Source: Okapia johnstoni (taxonomy: Eukaryota > Chordata > Mammalia > Artiodactyla > Giraffidae). Taken from it: a stretch of DNA of 64,000 nt. A program made the translations under genes and the position numbers. Below the pieces are notes generated by a model, which worked only from the letters and a program-made list of their open reading frames with translations, did not search any database and was not told the origin of the DNA. Positions 22,645 to 34,546 of this stretch are shown one piece after another (position 1 is the stretch's first letter; every line of letters begins with the position of its first letter). The DNA lies in assembly GCA_024291935.2 (NCBI GenBank), contig CM044315.1, positions 52,736,385-52,800,384 of the forward strand, read 5' to 3'.

Positions 22645-23690
22645 AGACATACAGATGACCAAAAAGCACATGAAAAGATGCTCAACATCACTAATTACCA
22701 GAGAAATACAAATCAAAACCACAATGAGGTATCACCTCACACCAGTCAGAATAACCATTATCAAAAAAAAGTACAAACAATAAATAGTGGAGAGGGCATG
22801 GAGAAAAGGGAACCCTCCTACACTGTTGGTGGGAATATAAATTGGTACAGCCACTATAGGGAAGAGTATGAAGGTCCTTAATAAACTAAAAATAGAACTA
22901 CCATAAGTAAGGGTTAGTTGCTCAGTTGTGCTAACTCCCTGTGACCCCATGGACTGTAGCTTGCCAAGTTCCTCTGTCCATGAGATTCTCCAAGCAAGAA
23001 TACTGGAGTGGTTGCCATTCGCTTCTCTAAGACATCTTCCCAACCCAGGGATGGAACCTGGGTCACCTGCATTGCAGGTGGATTACCGTCTGAGCCAACA
23101 GGGAAGTCAGAATTACCGTATGGCTCAGCAATCCAACTCATAGGCACATACCCACAGAAAACTATAATTTGAAAATATACATGCACCCCAATATTCTTTG
23201 CAGCACTATTTACAATATTCAGGGCAAGGAAACAACCTAAATGTCCACGAGCAGAGGAATGGATAAAGAAAATGAGGTACATATATATAAAGGAATACTC
23301 CTCACCCATAAAAAAAGAACAAAATAATGCTGTTTGCAGCAACACGGATGGGCCTAGAGATAGTAAGTGTAATAGTAAGTCAGGCACAGAAAGACAAATA
23401 TCATATGATGGCATTTATATATGGAATCTAATTAGAAAGGGTACAAATGAATGTATTTTCAAAACAGGACTCATGTATATAGAAAACAAACTTATGGTTA
23501 CCATGGATAAGGGTAGGGAGGGATACTTTGGGAGATTGGGACTGACATATATATACTATACACACAACATATAAAATAGATAATTAATAAGAACTTGCTG
23601 TATAGCACAGGGAATTTTACTCAAAACTCTGTAACAGCCTATTTGGGAAAAGAAAAAAAGTAAATATATGTATATGTATAACTATGAGAT
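22645..23690 (+). mobile_element. L1 3' end, interrupted by a SINE
   Basis: Sense L1 ORF2 end and 3' UTR: 'aagatgctcaacatcactaa' (22675-22694), 'aatcaaaaccacaatgaggt' (22711-22730), 'acactgttggtgggaatata' (22820-22839), then after the SINE 'caacctaaatgtccacgag' (23233-23251), 'gaacttgctgtatagcacag' (23591-23610). The ORF is broken by stops and indels, and the copy is 5' truncated. It is older than the L1 at 10.7 kb, judging by divergence. Confidence 0.9.
22906..23108 (-). mobile_element. Bov-tA SINE in L1
   Basis: Antisense Bov-tA from the BovB-like tail ('gttgctcagttgtgctaact') to the tRNA head ('ctgagccaacagggaagtc'). Flanks agaactaccata (22894-22905) and agaattaccgta (23109-23120) match at 10 of 12 positions and are both L1 sequence, so the target was the L1. 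Confidence 0.92.
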
Positions 23691-23691
23691 G

Positions 23692-24059
23692 CATAAGTAT
23701 CATTCAAATTACATCACTTTGATAGATAGCAGTGCCCTAGAGATTGCCTTGTTTTTAGAAATTGCTAAGGCCAACTAAAGCTGGTAGTGGATAGAAGAGA
23801 GAATTTCATCTCTCTTTGTCATCTCTCCTTGCTGAACATGTATTATGTGGATAAACTGATGTTAAGAGTGGGTTCTCCATTTAAAATTATTTAAGAAAAA
23901 CAGGATAGGGAAATAGTCTACTGATTAAAAAAAAATAATTAAAGAGCTGCTTGTGGAGGAGTTCCCTGATTTGATGTGTATTTTTACATCACAACTTCCT
24001 TATATATTTCTTAGGTTACTAACTTAACTTTTAATTCCTCAGCATGTCTCCATATGTAT
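23692..24059. other. No gene recognised
   Basis: AT-rich, nothing recognised. Confidence 0.5.
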
Positions 24060-24330
24060 TTCTTCAGCCATCAAATATCAAGCCCTTATATTACTGGGCT
24101 AAGTGCTGTGAATAACATGGTAGATTTGTAAAGAAGATCCTTGAGTTTATTCCTTAGATGAGGGAAACCAACAACTACCAGAATTAACAAATTAATTAAA
24201 AAGTTATTTAATTAATGTGTAGTGGCATGTGCTAGGATATGTCAGAAGGATATTAGCTGATTCTAATTTGGTATTCAGAGAAGGCCAGAGGAGCTGGAAA
24301 ACAGTGAGGAGGCAGGGTCATGGCAGGACA
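24060..24330 (-). repeat. L2 LINE remnant (antisense)
   Basis: 'ccatcaaatatcaagccctt' (24068-24087) and 'actgggctaagtgctgtgaa' (24094-24113), then 'ttcagagaaggccagaggag' (24275-24294), fit antisense L2 (caacaaatatttattgagc ... tgctaggcactg ... ggaaggcctctctgag). Confidence 0.5.
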
Positions 24331-24464
24331 TAAGTAGACATAAGTAGTGTCTTATGTCACAAAGTTTTCCTCAAGTGCTAGTGGGAAAATATTTCCTCAT
24401 TTCAATGCTTTCTTATCTTTTCATTGGTGTGTTAAATCTTCACTTTTATTTACTCATTCAAAAC

Positions 24465-24620
24465 TATCTGTGGAATGACCTTTAGATTCTGTTCTAGGCT
24501 CTGCCATACAGCTGGAACAAAACAGATTAAGATTCCTGCCTTCTTGGAATTTGCATTCTAGTAGCTGAAAGGAGCAATAACTGGTAAATAAACAAAGTAA
24601 ATAATAGCATCACATTATTG
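24465..24620 (-). repeat. L2 LINE remnant (antisense)
   Basis: 'gttctaggctctgccataca', 'gctggaacaaaacagattaa' and 'ttgcattctagtagctgaaa' follow the antisense L2 order (tgctaggcactgggaataca ... gaacaaaacagac ... cttacattctagtggg). Confidence 0.6.
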
Positions 24621-25689
24621 CCTGGATTCAAACTCCTGGCTTCTTATCTTTTATCCTCTGTAATCTGTAAACCCCTTACTGACATGGACCACATCTTGGT
24701 TATACATTTATCCATAGTCTGCTACACATATACTGTATGTGGCGTCAGGGTAGAATACTGGGAGAAACACTGTATTTAGGTACATAATGCTTTTCATTGT
24801 GCTGACTCATCTCAGGCTAGCTATTTGACCTAGAAGCAGTGTCTTCATAATCTCTGAACTTTTGTTTTTGCAACTATAAAGCAAGGATAATAATATATTA
24901 ATATCAAAGTCATAATATTTTGTGAAAATGGAATATTCCTCATTCCTTCTAGACTAAAAAAGATACGTATTTTATTGTAATAAATGCTTATTGGAACACA
25001 TTGATAAAATTGCATTCACTAAAGTATAATGTTTTTCAGAATCATTTTGAATATGATGTTAGTTTCATTTTGGTGCTTATTAAATGAAAACCCAATCTAA
25101 TTGTTCTCAATACTTTCTATTCGCATAACCCTAGTGAAACCTGCTTGAATCATGTTTCGTAAGATCAGAAAAAATAAAATGTTAAGCACAGAAGTTTCAA
25201 GAGTAGAAAATTACTTTTTATGCCTTTTGGGAGGATGTCTAAATGAGAAAATGTACTTCTATTCAAAAATGGATGGGTTTTTTTTCTGTAAGATGATGAT
25301 AACTCCAAACTGAGTGAAGTCAGGGTCAGAGTTTTTGGAAATTGAATACTGCTGACTGATAGTGAATCATCTGAATAAAGGACATAGACATTCCCTCTTG
25401 GTGGTATTCTATTGTTGAAATTATATCTAAGTTCCTCAGAAGCAATGTTATGGTAATTGTTAATAAACTTGGGCAGAAAAGTCAAACAATACCACACATG
25501 TGAATGCCAGCTAATATTTAAGTAGAAATTGTTCAGAAACAAAAGTCTGAAAAATATGACAGCAACTTTAGTTGGGAAATAGGACATACAACTTAATAAC
25601 TAAAACAATCAATACTTTTAAAGTAAAAGTACCAGGAAAAAGAATGAAACACTGCTTTGAGTAATTTTTTTTTTTTTTTCACTATGACA
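24621..25689. other. No gene recognised; one 140-codon ORF
   Basis: The minus-strand ORF at 25165-25587 (140 aa) is the longest outside repeats. Its composition (L, S, F, N rich, no domain or signal recognised) fits chance in AT-rich DNA. There is no splice or promoter evidence. 'cattattgcctggattcaaa' near 24631 may be a MIR scrap. Confidence 0.45.
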
Positions 25690-25845
25690 AAGACTGGGGC
25701 ACTGGGATGACCTGGAGGGATGGGGTGGGAAGGAAGGTGGAAGGGGGTTTCTGGAAGGGGAACACATGTACACCCATGGTGGATTCATGTCAATGTATGG
25801 CAAAACAAATACAATATTGTAAAGTTAAAGAAAAAAAAAACTGAA
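25690..25845 (+). mobile_element. L1 3' UTR end
   Basis: 'gatgacctggagggatgggg' (25706-25725), 'ggaacacatgtacacccatg' (25759-25778), 'ggcaaaacaaatacaatatt' (25799-25818) and a poly-A at 25831-25840 are the 3' end of the same ruminant L1 family that lies in reverse at 1.2 kb. Only about 155 bp was inserted. A 15-nt poly-T (25665-25679) lies just upstream. Confidence 0.88.
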
Positions 25846-26092
25846 TTGAGATACTAAAAAAACAATAACATTTTTAAGAAAAACGGTTGTGATACAAATG
25901 ATCAGAATAATCACAATTTTTTATTAAAAGATATTTCTGTCCTTTTTGCAATATTTCCTTTTAAAAATCTGGTCTTTCTTACATGGGGAAATTCTTTACT
26001 GGTGATTGACAAGAATGTCGATATCAGCAAGCAAATACCAATAAGAAAAACTCACAAATAAATTATATACCAGGTAGCTTAGACTAAAGAAC
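25846..26092. other. Nothing recognised
   Basis: AT-rich spacer between the L1 end and BovB. Confidence 0.5.
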
Positions 26093-26799
26093 CTTTTGAT
26101 GAAAGTGAAAGAGAAGAGTGAAAAAGTTGGGTTAAAACTCAAGATTCAGAAAACTAATATCATGACATCTGGTCCCATCACTTCATGGCAAATAGATCCA
26201 GAAACAATGGAAGCAGTGAGAGACTTTATTTTCTTGGGCTTCAAAATCAGTGCAGATGGTGACTGCAGCCATGAAATTAAAAGATGCTTGCTCCTTGGAA
26301 GAACAGCTATGACCAACCTAGACAGCATATTAAAAAGCAGAGACATTACTTTGCCAACAAAGGTATGTCTAGTCAAAGCTATCGTTTTTCCAGTAGTCAT
26401 GTATGGATGTGAAAGTTGGACTATAAAGAAAGCTGAGCACTGAAGAATGATGCTTTTGAACTGTGGAGTTGGAGAAGACTCTTGAGAGTCCCTTGGACTT
26501 CAAGGAGATCAAGCCAGTCAATCCTAAAGGAAATCAGCCCTGAATATTCATGGGAAATACTAATGCTGAAGCTGAACCTCCAATTGTCCACCTGATGTGA
26601 AGAACTGACTCATTTGAAAGACTGAAGGGGGGAGGAGAAGAGGATGATGGAAGATGAGATGGTTCGATGGCATCACTGACTTGAGGGACATGAGTTTGAG
26701 TAAGCTCTGGGAGTTAGTGATGGACAGGGAAGCTTGACGTGCCTACAGTCCATGGGGTCACAAAGAGTTGGACAGGACTGAGTGACTGAACTGAATTGA
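26093..26799 (+). mobile_element. BovB 3' copy
   Basis: Sense BovB starting just after the YADD region. An intact frame at 26096-26443 encodes the post-RT segment (MTSGPITSWQIDPETMEAV, CSHEIKRCLLLGRTAMTNLD, PVVMYGCESWTIKKAE). It ends in a stop at the H-R junction, followed by a frame-shifted tail ('ggagaagactcttgagagtc'), several small deletions (near 26584 and 26621), and the ACTGAACTGAATTGAG tail. Confidence 0.93.
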
Positions 26800-27733
26800 G
26801 GCAACTTAGAATAAGAGTAAAATTATTTCCAAGCTTTCCTACATACCACTATCAAAATATTTGGAGTCTTTAGATGCATATGCTATTTCAAAATACCAGA
26901 AGTGCAATATATTGCCTTAGAAACTGTGCCCTGATATGAAAGTCATGTAATAAATTAGAAGTATAAGATTAAAGATAAGAAAAAAATAATTCATACATGT
27001 GGTTAGTATATTCTCTATCTGAGGCTTTATTTGTTTATCTCCATAATGAAATGGAACCTGGTCTTTGATAAATTTCTTGATTAAAATAGCTACCTAGCTA
27101 TACAGATATTTTACTTTTTTTAGAAATATAAATTTATCTCCATTATCTAGCATTTGTCAAATTTCAAATGCAGCTTAGATTCATATCACACATGTCTTTT
27201 GAAGCTCATTCTGCTCCTATAATTGTACCTGCTTTGCTATTTTTTATTAGTTCTGATTTCTGGTTTCTTTGAACATTCTGTATTTAAGAACCTCTCTCTC
27301 ACTATACACACGCATACATATTCTCCATAGGAGACACACACAATTACTAACATATGTATTTATGGGATTTGGTAAAATAAGATTGATAATTCTTCTTCAA
27401 AGTCATGTTACAAATAGTGGTCTGAAAGTAATATACAATTTCTTTCTAAACATGCTAATTTGGGGGGTTTGAGAGTTTAAATCCCTGTAGACAGAATGAC
27501 AAAATATTCCCTATGTATGTAACTATTTCATTTATTCTAACACAGATACTCTATATACAGTTAATATTTAATTACTTCTAATCATATTATAAGAAAGTAT
27601 TTCACAATATATACAATTTTTAGCAATGCAATTCCTTGCTGATTTCCAGAGAAAACAGAAAGAAGTGTCAATACAAAGAGTTAAAAAGAAAGAGGAAGAA
27701 GCATAATTAGGGTCTTGAACATATAACTTCATC
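26800..27733. other. No gene recognised
   Basis: AT-rich; ORFs up to 67 codons, no repeat recognised. Confidence 0.55.
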
Positions 27734-27951
27734 ATGTGGTGGTTTAGTCCCTAAGTCATGTCTGACTCATGAGACCCAAAGGAATGTATTCTCTGTCCAT
27801 AGAATTCTCCAGGCAAGAATACTGGAGTGGGTAGGCATTTCCTTCTTGAGGGGATCTTCCCGACCGAAGAATTTAACCCAGGCCTCCTGCACTGCAGGCT
27901 GTATTCTGCATTGCAGGCAGATTCTTGATCAACTCAGCCAACAGGAAAGCC
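27734..27951 (-). mobile_element. Bov-tA SINE
   Basis: Antisense copy: 'gtccctaagtcatgtctgac', 'caggcaagaatactggagtg' and a head ending 'cagccaacaggaaagccc'. The region just 5' of the B box holds a duplicated 'ctgca...ttgcaggc' motif. Moderately diverged. Confidence 0.9.
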
Positions 27952-28015
27952 CAAATTCATAATTAATTCACTCATTTATTTAAGTCTTTCATTGTATACT
28001 CTTTTGTTAGTCACT

Positions 28016-28079
28016 ATGCTACAAGGTGACACAACTGATGTGACTTAGCAGCAGTAGCAGCAGCAGCATGCTACAAGGT
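28016..28079 (+). mobile_element. 40-bp BOV-A2 3' end with 12-bp TSD
   Basis: ATGCTACAAGGT occurs exactly at 28016-28027 and 28068-28079. The 40 bp between them (28028-28067) is only the last part of BOV-A2 ('cacaactgatgtgacttagc' and an (AGC)n tail). This is a complete retrotransposition event that copied only the extreme 3' end. Confidence 0.9.
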
Positions 28080-30454
28080 AAATTGGAAGTGCTCAAATAG
28101 GAGATGGCAAGAGTGAACATCTACATATGAGGATTCAGTGAACTAAAATGGACTGGAATGGGCACATTTAATTCAGATGACCATTATACCTACTACTGTG
28201 GGCAAGAATCCATTAGAAGAAATGGAGTAGCCCTCATAGTCAACAAAAGAGTCTGAAATGTAGAACTTGGGTTCAGTCTTGAAAATGACAGAATGATCTC
28301 TGTTCATTTCCAAGGCAAACCATTTAACATCGCAGTAATCCAAGTCTATGCTCCAATCATTAATGCTGAAGAAGCTGAAATTGAATGGCTGTATGATGAC
28401 TTACAAGACCTTCTAGAACTAATGCCAAAAAATACTCCTTTTCATCATAGGGTTCTGGAATGCAAAAGTAGGAAGTCAAAAGATACCTGGAGTAACAGGC
28501 AAGTTTGGCCTTGGAGTACAAAATGAAGCAGGACAAAAGCTAACAGAGTTTTACCAAGAGAACGCACTGGTCATAGCAAACACTTTCTTCCAACAACGCA
28601 AGACACTACTCTACACATGGACATCACCAGATGGTCAATACTGATATCAAATTGATTATAATCTTTGTAGCAAAGAATAGCAAGGAGAGATAAGAAAGCC
28701 TTCCTCAGTGATCAATGCAAATAAATAGAGGAAAACAATAGAATGGGAAAGACTAGAGAACACTTCAAGAAAATTAGAGATACCAAAGGAATCTTTCATG
28801 CAAAGATGGGTACAATAAAGGACAGAAAAGGTATGGACCTAACAGAAGCAGAAAATATTAAGAAGAGGTGGCAAGAATACACAGAAGAACTATACAAAAG
28901 AGATCTTAATCATCCAGATAATCACAATCACTCACATAGAACCAAACATCTTGGAATGTGAAGTCAAGTGGGCCTTAGGAAGCATCACTACAAACAAAGC
29001 TAGTGGAGGTGATGGAATTCCAGCTGAGCTATTTCAAATCCTCAAAGATGATGCTGTGAAGGTCCTGAACTCAATATGCCAGCAAATTTAAAAAACTCAG
29101 CAGTGGCCACAGGACTGGAAATGGTCAGTTTTCATTCCAATCCCAAAGGAAGGCAATACCAAAGAATGTTCAAGCTACCCCACAATTAAACTCATCTCAA
29201 ACGCTAGCAAAGTAATGTTCAAAATTCTCCAAGCAAGGCTTAAACAGTACATGAACTGAGAACTTCCAGATATCCCAGATGGATTTAGAAAAGGCAGAGG
29301 AACCATAGATCAAACTGCCAACATCCATTGGGTTATCAAAAGAGCAAGAGAGTTCCAGAAAAACATCTACTTCTGCTTTATTGACTATGCCAAAGCCTTT
29401 GACTATGTGGATCACAACAAACTGTGGAAAATTCTTAAAGAGAAGAGAATACCATACCACCTGACCTGCCGGCTGAGAAATCTGTATGCAGGTCAAGAAG
29501 CAACAGTTAAAACCAGACATGTAAGAATGAACTGGTTCTTATATTCAGAAAAGACTACATCAAGGTAGTATGTTGTCACACTGCTTATTTAACTTATATG
29601 CAGAGTACATCATGGAAAATGCCAGGCTGGATAAAGCATAAGCTGGAATCAAGATTGCTGGATAAAATATCACTAACCTCGGATATGTAGATGACACCTT
29701 CCTTATGGCAGAAAGTGAAGAGGAACTGAGAACTTCTTAATGAAAGCAAAAGAGGACAGTGAAAATGCTGGCTTAAAACTCAACATTAAAAACCTCAGAT
29801 CATGGCATCTGGTCCCATCACTTCATGGCAAATAGATGGAGAAACAATGGAAACAGTTAGAGACTTTATTTTCTTGGGCTTCAAAGTCGCTGCAGATGAT
29901 GACTGCAGTCATAATATTAGAAGAAGCTTGCTGCTTGGAAAAAAAAAGCTATGACCACCCTAGACAGCATATAAAAAAGCAGAGACATTACTTTGCCAAC
30001 AAAGGTCTGTCTAGTCAAAGACATTGTTTTTTCCAGTAGTCATGTATGGAAGTGAGAGCTGGACCATAAAAAAAGCTGAGCACTGAAGAATTGATGATTT
30101 TGAACTGTGGTGTTGGAGAAGACTCTTGAGGGTCCCTTGGCCTTCATGGAGATCAAGCCAGTCAATCCTGAAGGAAATCAGTCCTTAATATTCATTGGGA
30201 GGACTTATGCTTAAACTCCAACTTTGGCCACCTGATACAAAGAACTGACTCCTTTGAAAAGACCCTGATGCTGGGAAAGATTGAAGTCAGGAGGGGAAGG
30301 GGATGACATAAGATGAGATGGTTGGATGGCATCACCTAGTAGACTGACATAATTTTGAGCACTTTCCAGTAGGTGGTGATGGACAGGGATGCCTGGCATG
30401 CTGCAGTCTATGCAGTTACAAAGATAGGACACAAGGGAGCAACTGAACTGAACG
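28075..30454 (+). mobile_element. BovB LINE copy with endonuclease region and internal deletion
   Basis: Sense BovB, the longest in the window. The endonuclease part (28075-28670) shows ELKWTGMGTFNSDDHYTYY-like reading, the CGQES motif (near 28199), VIQVYAP (28337-28357) and WNAKVG (near 28458); the Asp that should precede WN is replaced, and the C-terminal SDH motif is lost. A deletion at about 28671 joins endonuclease directly to the linker (FQRIARRDKKAF-like; 28743-28961 readable). RT follows with KASGGDGIPAELFQILKDD, FIDYAKAFDYVDHNKLW and a catalytic box reading YVDD (29684-29695). The C-terminal tail ends at 30454. Multiple stops; inactive. Confidence 0.92.
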
Positions 30455-30456
30455 GA

Positions 30457-30632
30457 TGCTGCATACTGGGCTTCCCTAATGGCTCGGATGGTAAAGAATC
30501 CATCTGCATTGCAGGAGACCCAGGTTTGATCTTTGGGTCTGGAAGATCCCCTAGAGTAGGGAATGGCACCCCATTCTAGTATTCTTGCCTGAAGAATTCC
30601 ATGGACAGAGTAACCTGGTGCTACAAACTGGG
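30457..30632 (+). mobile_element. Bov-tA SINE lacking its 3' part
   Basis: Head and body only: 'gggcttccctaatggctcgg', B box 'caggtttgatctttgggtct', ending at 'acagagtaacctgg' (30618). The BovB-like tail is absent. Candidate duplications tgctgcatactggg (30457-30470) and tgctacaaactggg (30619-30632) agree at 12 of 14 positions. Confidence 0.8.
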
Positions 30633-30719
30633 AGAAAGTTAACGCGGAACACAAAATATTATAGTATAGACATTAAGAAGCTTTAAGTTAGACTACAGCT
30701 TGATTTTGAATTCAAAATA

Positions 30720-30875
30720 CACAGTATGCTGGTCACCTTGGACAAATTACTTAAATTATGATAATTATATCCAACTCATAATATTATTCTGATTAAAGGA
30801 GATGATGTTGAGAAAGAACTCAGTACAGTGTCCAAGAACATAAGTCCTCAATAAACGGCACTACTTTTACCATTC
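30720..30875 (+). repeat. MIR SINE remnant
   Basis: 'accttggacaaattacttaa' (30736-30755), then 'aactcagtacagtgtccaag' and 'aagtcctcaataaacgg' follow the MIR order (gaccttgggcaagttactta ... gcttagaacagtgcctgg ... agtaagcgctcaataaatg). Confidence 0.7.
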
Positions 30876-32734
30876 TTATTTAGAGATGGAATTTGCTTTC
30901 TAGAAACTTACAGCCTGATCAATCAACGACACCTGTACTCTGTGATAGGATCTAAGAGAGAAGTGAACAAAAGCTTCAAAAAAGCATGTAGAGGAATGCC
31001 GTTCATCACAGTACAGTCTCAGTGCTGTCACAGAAGACACTATAATATAGGAGTAAGCAAGCCTGCAGTTTTTCAACATTATGGTCTCAATTGCTGTAGG
31101 ATGATTTGCCCTCAGCTTATCTGGTGTTATTTGTCTGTGCAGACTTCAGAGTGGTCATTTAAAAAAATGTATCTCCTATCTTTGGAAACTATACAATATA
31201 ATATCTAAAATAAAGCTAAGTGAGTGTTTAGGGTAATGTATTAAAGACATTTCTATTTCTCAGCAGATATTTTACCATGTAACGATTAAGTTTGGAATTG
31301 TATTTGAAACCCTTATTATTTGTCAAAATTTCTCTATAGATTGAGGATTAATGAATAGATCTTCTGTTTTACAGCTAGTTCATTGTCTTGAGCAACTCAC
31401 CATACTGACAGTTTGGTTTGATTGCTATTTCATCCAACTTTTTACGTAAATCCTAGATCCTTTAATCTTGCAATGTATAAACATGTAGCTTTTTCTTTTC
31501 ATCAGCCCCAGACAAGACTTTATTATGTGTTACTTATAAAGCAAGGTTTGCTATTTTCAAATTGGTTTTGACACAAAAGTTGAGAAATCAGAGAAAGTGC
31601 CATATCAAGTGTAGTGGCCATGCCTTTTTCTCAGGTTGGCAGTCACCCCTGATGCCCTACTGCTGACAGGAGTATGTTTCAGACAGATGGGTCCCCAGGG
31701 ACACTCAGAAAAGTAGTAATAAAGGATGCATTATGGACATCTTCCATTTTGTGAGGAAGGCAAAGTGTTCAAGAGCTGAAGGAGGGAAAAAAAGAGTATG
31801 CAGAGAAATGGAATTAAAATGACTGACGTTATCTAGCCAACTGAGGAAAATTACAGGTTAGTCAAATAGACAACAATTTACTGCCCAAGCTTCTAAATCT
31901 TTGTGATTGAGAATCAGAAAATGCCTTTTGAGGCTATTTGCAGTCAGGCTCAACCATATATCTTTTTGGGAGACAGGATCATCTATCCTGTGGGTTCAAG
32001 CCTCATGGACACTTTTACCCAAGGAAGAAATCAATTTAAGATGAATATTGAGTTCTATGATTATGAGTAGGATTGGTAAAAACAAAAACAGGGCATCCAG
32101 CTATGTTTGAGTTTTAGATAAACAACATATATGTCTTTACTGCAAATATATCCCACATATTGCACAGAACACACTTATACTCAAGTATGTACAGGGCACA
32201 TTAATACTAAAATGCAAAAAGAAGGCATTTGTTGCTTATCTGAAATTCACCTTTAACTGAATGTCTCATATTATTGTTTTAAAGTTGGTACACTATTTGG
32301 GAAACAGTATGTCTTAGAAGGCTTCTGGTTTAATGTGTATGGCAAGTAAGAGGCATTTTGCTTTCTGCCCAAATAATTTTTGTAATTTGTTCAAACTAAC
32401 AAAGCTAGTCAACAATAGTTATTTTTTGTTTTTAATTATGATAATATAAACATTGATTACCAAGTTTCAGCAAGTTTTTCCTAGGCCTTGAGATTAACTG
32501 TTTGACCTCAATCTGTGAACCGACAGTCAGTAATAGCACACCAATTTCATAGATGAAGAAATGGAGATTTTGAGTTATTAAGTATTTTATTTTGCCCATG
32601 ATATGAGAATTTTAGTAAATTTGGGGATAGATATTAGATAACAGCCAGGCTTTAGTCTAAATTCCATAAATTACTGAAGTCCAGCCATTAATGGATAGGC
32701 TTCAGTAATTTCTAAAACACTAGAATAATGTTGA
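30876..32734. other. Unrecognised DNA
   Basis: No gene or repeat family recognised. The 88-aa ORF at 30942-31208 has no protein features I can identify. Base composition is a little less AT-rich at 31590-31850. Confidence 0.5.
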
Positions 32735-32890
32735 AAAATACAAATACTTACTGAATCAGAATCTCTGAGGCTGTGACCTGGATGCCCCCATATTATATAT
32801 GCTGATCATTTGCTCAGTTGATTCTTCACTGATAAGCCACAGACCTGTAAAAATACTATGTTTCAGACTCAGTGGTAGCTCTACTTCTGA
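32735..32890. repeat. Possible MER5-type DNA transposon remnant
   Basis: 'tactgaatcagaatctctga' (32749-32768) with 'ggctgtgacctggatgcccc' resembles the MER5A/hAT core (tactgaatcagaatctctgg ... gggacccaggaatc). Short and diverged. Confidence 0.4.
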
Positions 32891-33025
32891 CTCTGTTAGG
32901 CAACTTGGAAGGAATGGAGTAGATTTTGGCAGCACCATGTGTAATGCTGTATTTTATTCTTAACAAACAAATAAATACCTAATAGACATCACAGTTCTTT
33001 TGGATTGTTCCACTATTCTGCCATC

Positions 33026-33112
33026 AGTTCAGTTCAGTTCAGTCGCTCAGTCGTGTCCGACTCTTTGCGACCCCATGAATTGCAGCACGCCAGGCCTCTC
33101 TGTCATCACAAG
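33026..33112 (-). mobile_element. BovB 3'-terminal fragment
   Basis: (TTCAG)n tail, then 'cgctcagtcgtgtccgactc' and 'gcacgccaggcctctctgtc'. Only 87 bp of the BovB 3' end, nearly identical to the starts of the copies at 36.5 and 46.4 kb, so it is young. Confidence 0.88.
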
Positions 33113-33146
33113 CTGAAAATGAACTTCTCCAATTTATGCTCAATAG

Positions 33147-33345
33147 GGTCGCTAGTGGAAAAGAACCCACCTGCAATGCAAGAGGCATAAGAGATGCAGG
33201 TTCAATTGATGAGTCAGGAAGATCCCCTGGAGGAGGGCATGGCTACCCACTCCAGTATTCTTGCCTGGAGAAACTCATGGACTGAGGAGACTGGTGGGCT
33301 ACAGTCCATAGCATCACAGTGAATCTGACACCACTGAAGTGACTT
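33147..33345 (+). mobile_element. Bov-tA SINE
   Basis: Sense copy with a damaged head ('gctagtggaaaagaacccac') and a preserved body ('ccactccagtattcttgcct', 'gggctacagtccatagcatc'). It lies 35 bp after the BovB fragment in the opposite orientation. Confidence 0.9.
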
Positions 33346-34546
33346 AACACACAATGTTCACTTTACAGAATAATGCTTTATAGCAATTGTATTACTTATC
33401 CCTTTAGTATTGTTTCTGTGATTCTCTAATGATATTCTCTTTGAATAAGAATAAAATAATACTTCAAATCTATCTAATATTATATTGAATATCATTGCTT
33501 ACATGGTACAAAATATGATATAAATTTTGAAACAAGTACAAATTACAGAATAGAAATAGGGAGACAGTTAAATAGCAGCAACTCTGAGAGATACTAAATT
33601 AAGGCATTCAAGTGTCTTCTGATGGTAGTAGACAAGAAATATAGGATTCAAGACTTCTGAATCAGGAGAGAAGAGTTTAATAGGTCAACTTAACCCAAGG
33701 AGACTATAAAAAAAAAAACTTTAAACCATGTCTTGTGAAGGCATACACATGTTGATGTGTACAAGGCATTTATAGAAACTTTGGCAATTCAAGGAGATAA
33801 ACACCTTCAGTATTTCATGAATTTCTAAAATGGAAAACAAGAAAAGTGATTATTAAAGGTATTAGGAAAATTGCTCTTTTATTTTGAACACTGAGCTCTA
33901 GATAATTGAAAAAAAGAGAGACTGAGAAGTTTTTACACGTGTTCTTTGATGCTGATACAAGGGTGACTTGTGATAAAGAGTATAGTCAAGAATAGATTAA
34001 CTGTCCTAATATGGTCTATAAAAACACATGGTTGAGAAGAAATTGGTAGATCAATTATGTGCATTTTAATTTAATATGTATTACTCTCCTTATAACCCCT
34101 GGACCTAACCAAATCTATGTATCACATGATCCTGTATTTCCAGCTAGGAATAAGTTGATTTCCAGTTCATTTTCTTGCTAGAAATAAATGTTCTTTCCCT
34201 GGATTTTGAATGAAGAGGGACATGAACAGCTGTACAGTCAGAAGCGAGATAAAAAAAAGGGCCACATTGGGTATAACTGATTGGTGTTAATTGTTCATTG
34301 TTAGCACATGAGCACATAAATTCCTGCTATCCAGCTCTACCCACAAATGACCTTTGTTCCCACTGTAATTTCAGAATGATAAGAATTTCCTAAATTTCCA
34401 TGAGGTGTATCTTTACTGCTAAAATGACCCCATCTCCTTTGGTTTTAACTGGTTTGAGTGGATTTCTCTTTCTTGAAATATAATAAATTAGAATTTAAAG
34501 AATAATCTTTAAAATTTTCTAAATTACAAGTTATAACATCTCAGTT
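33346..34546. other. Unrecognised DNA
   Basis: No gene, no repeat family recognised; a poly-A run at 33709-33718. Confidence 0.5.

Noticed and set aside
25165..25587. 140-aa minus-strand ORF as a gene
   Set aside because: No domain, signal or splice evidence; overlaps no recognisable transcript unit. Length alone is within chance for 64 kb of AT-rich DNA.
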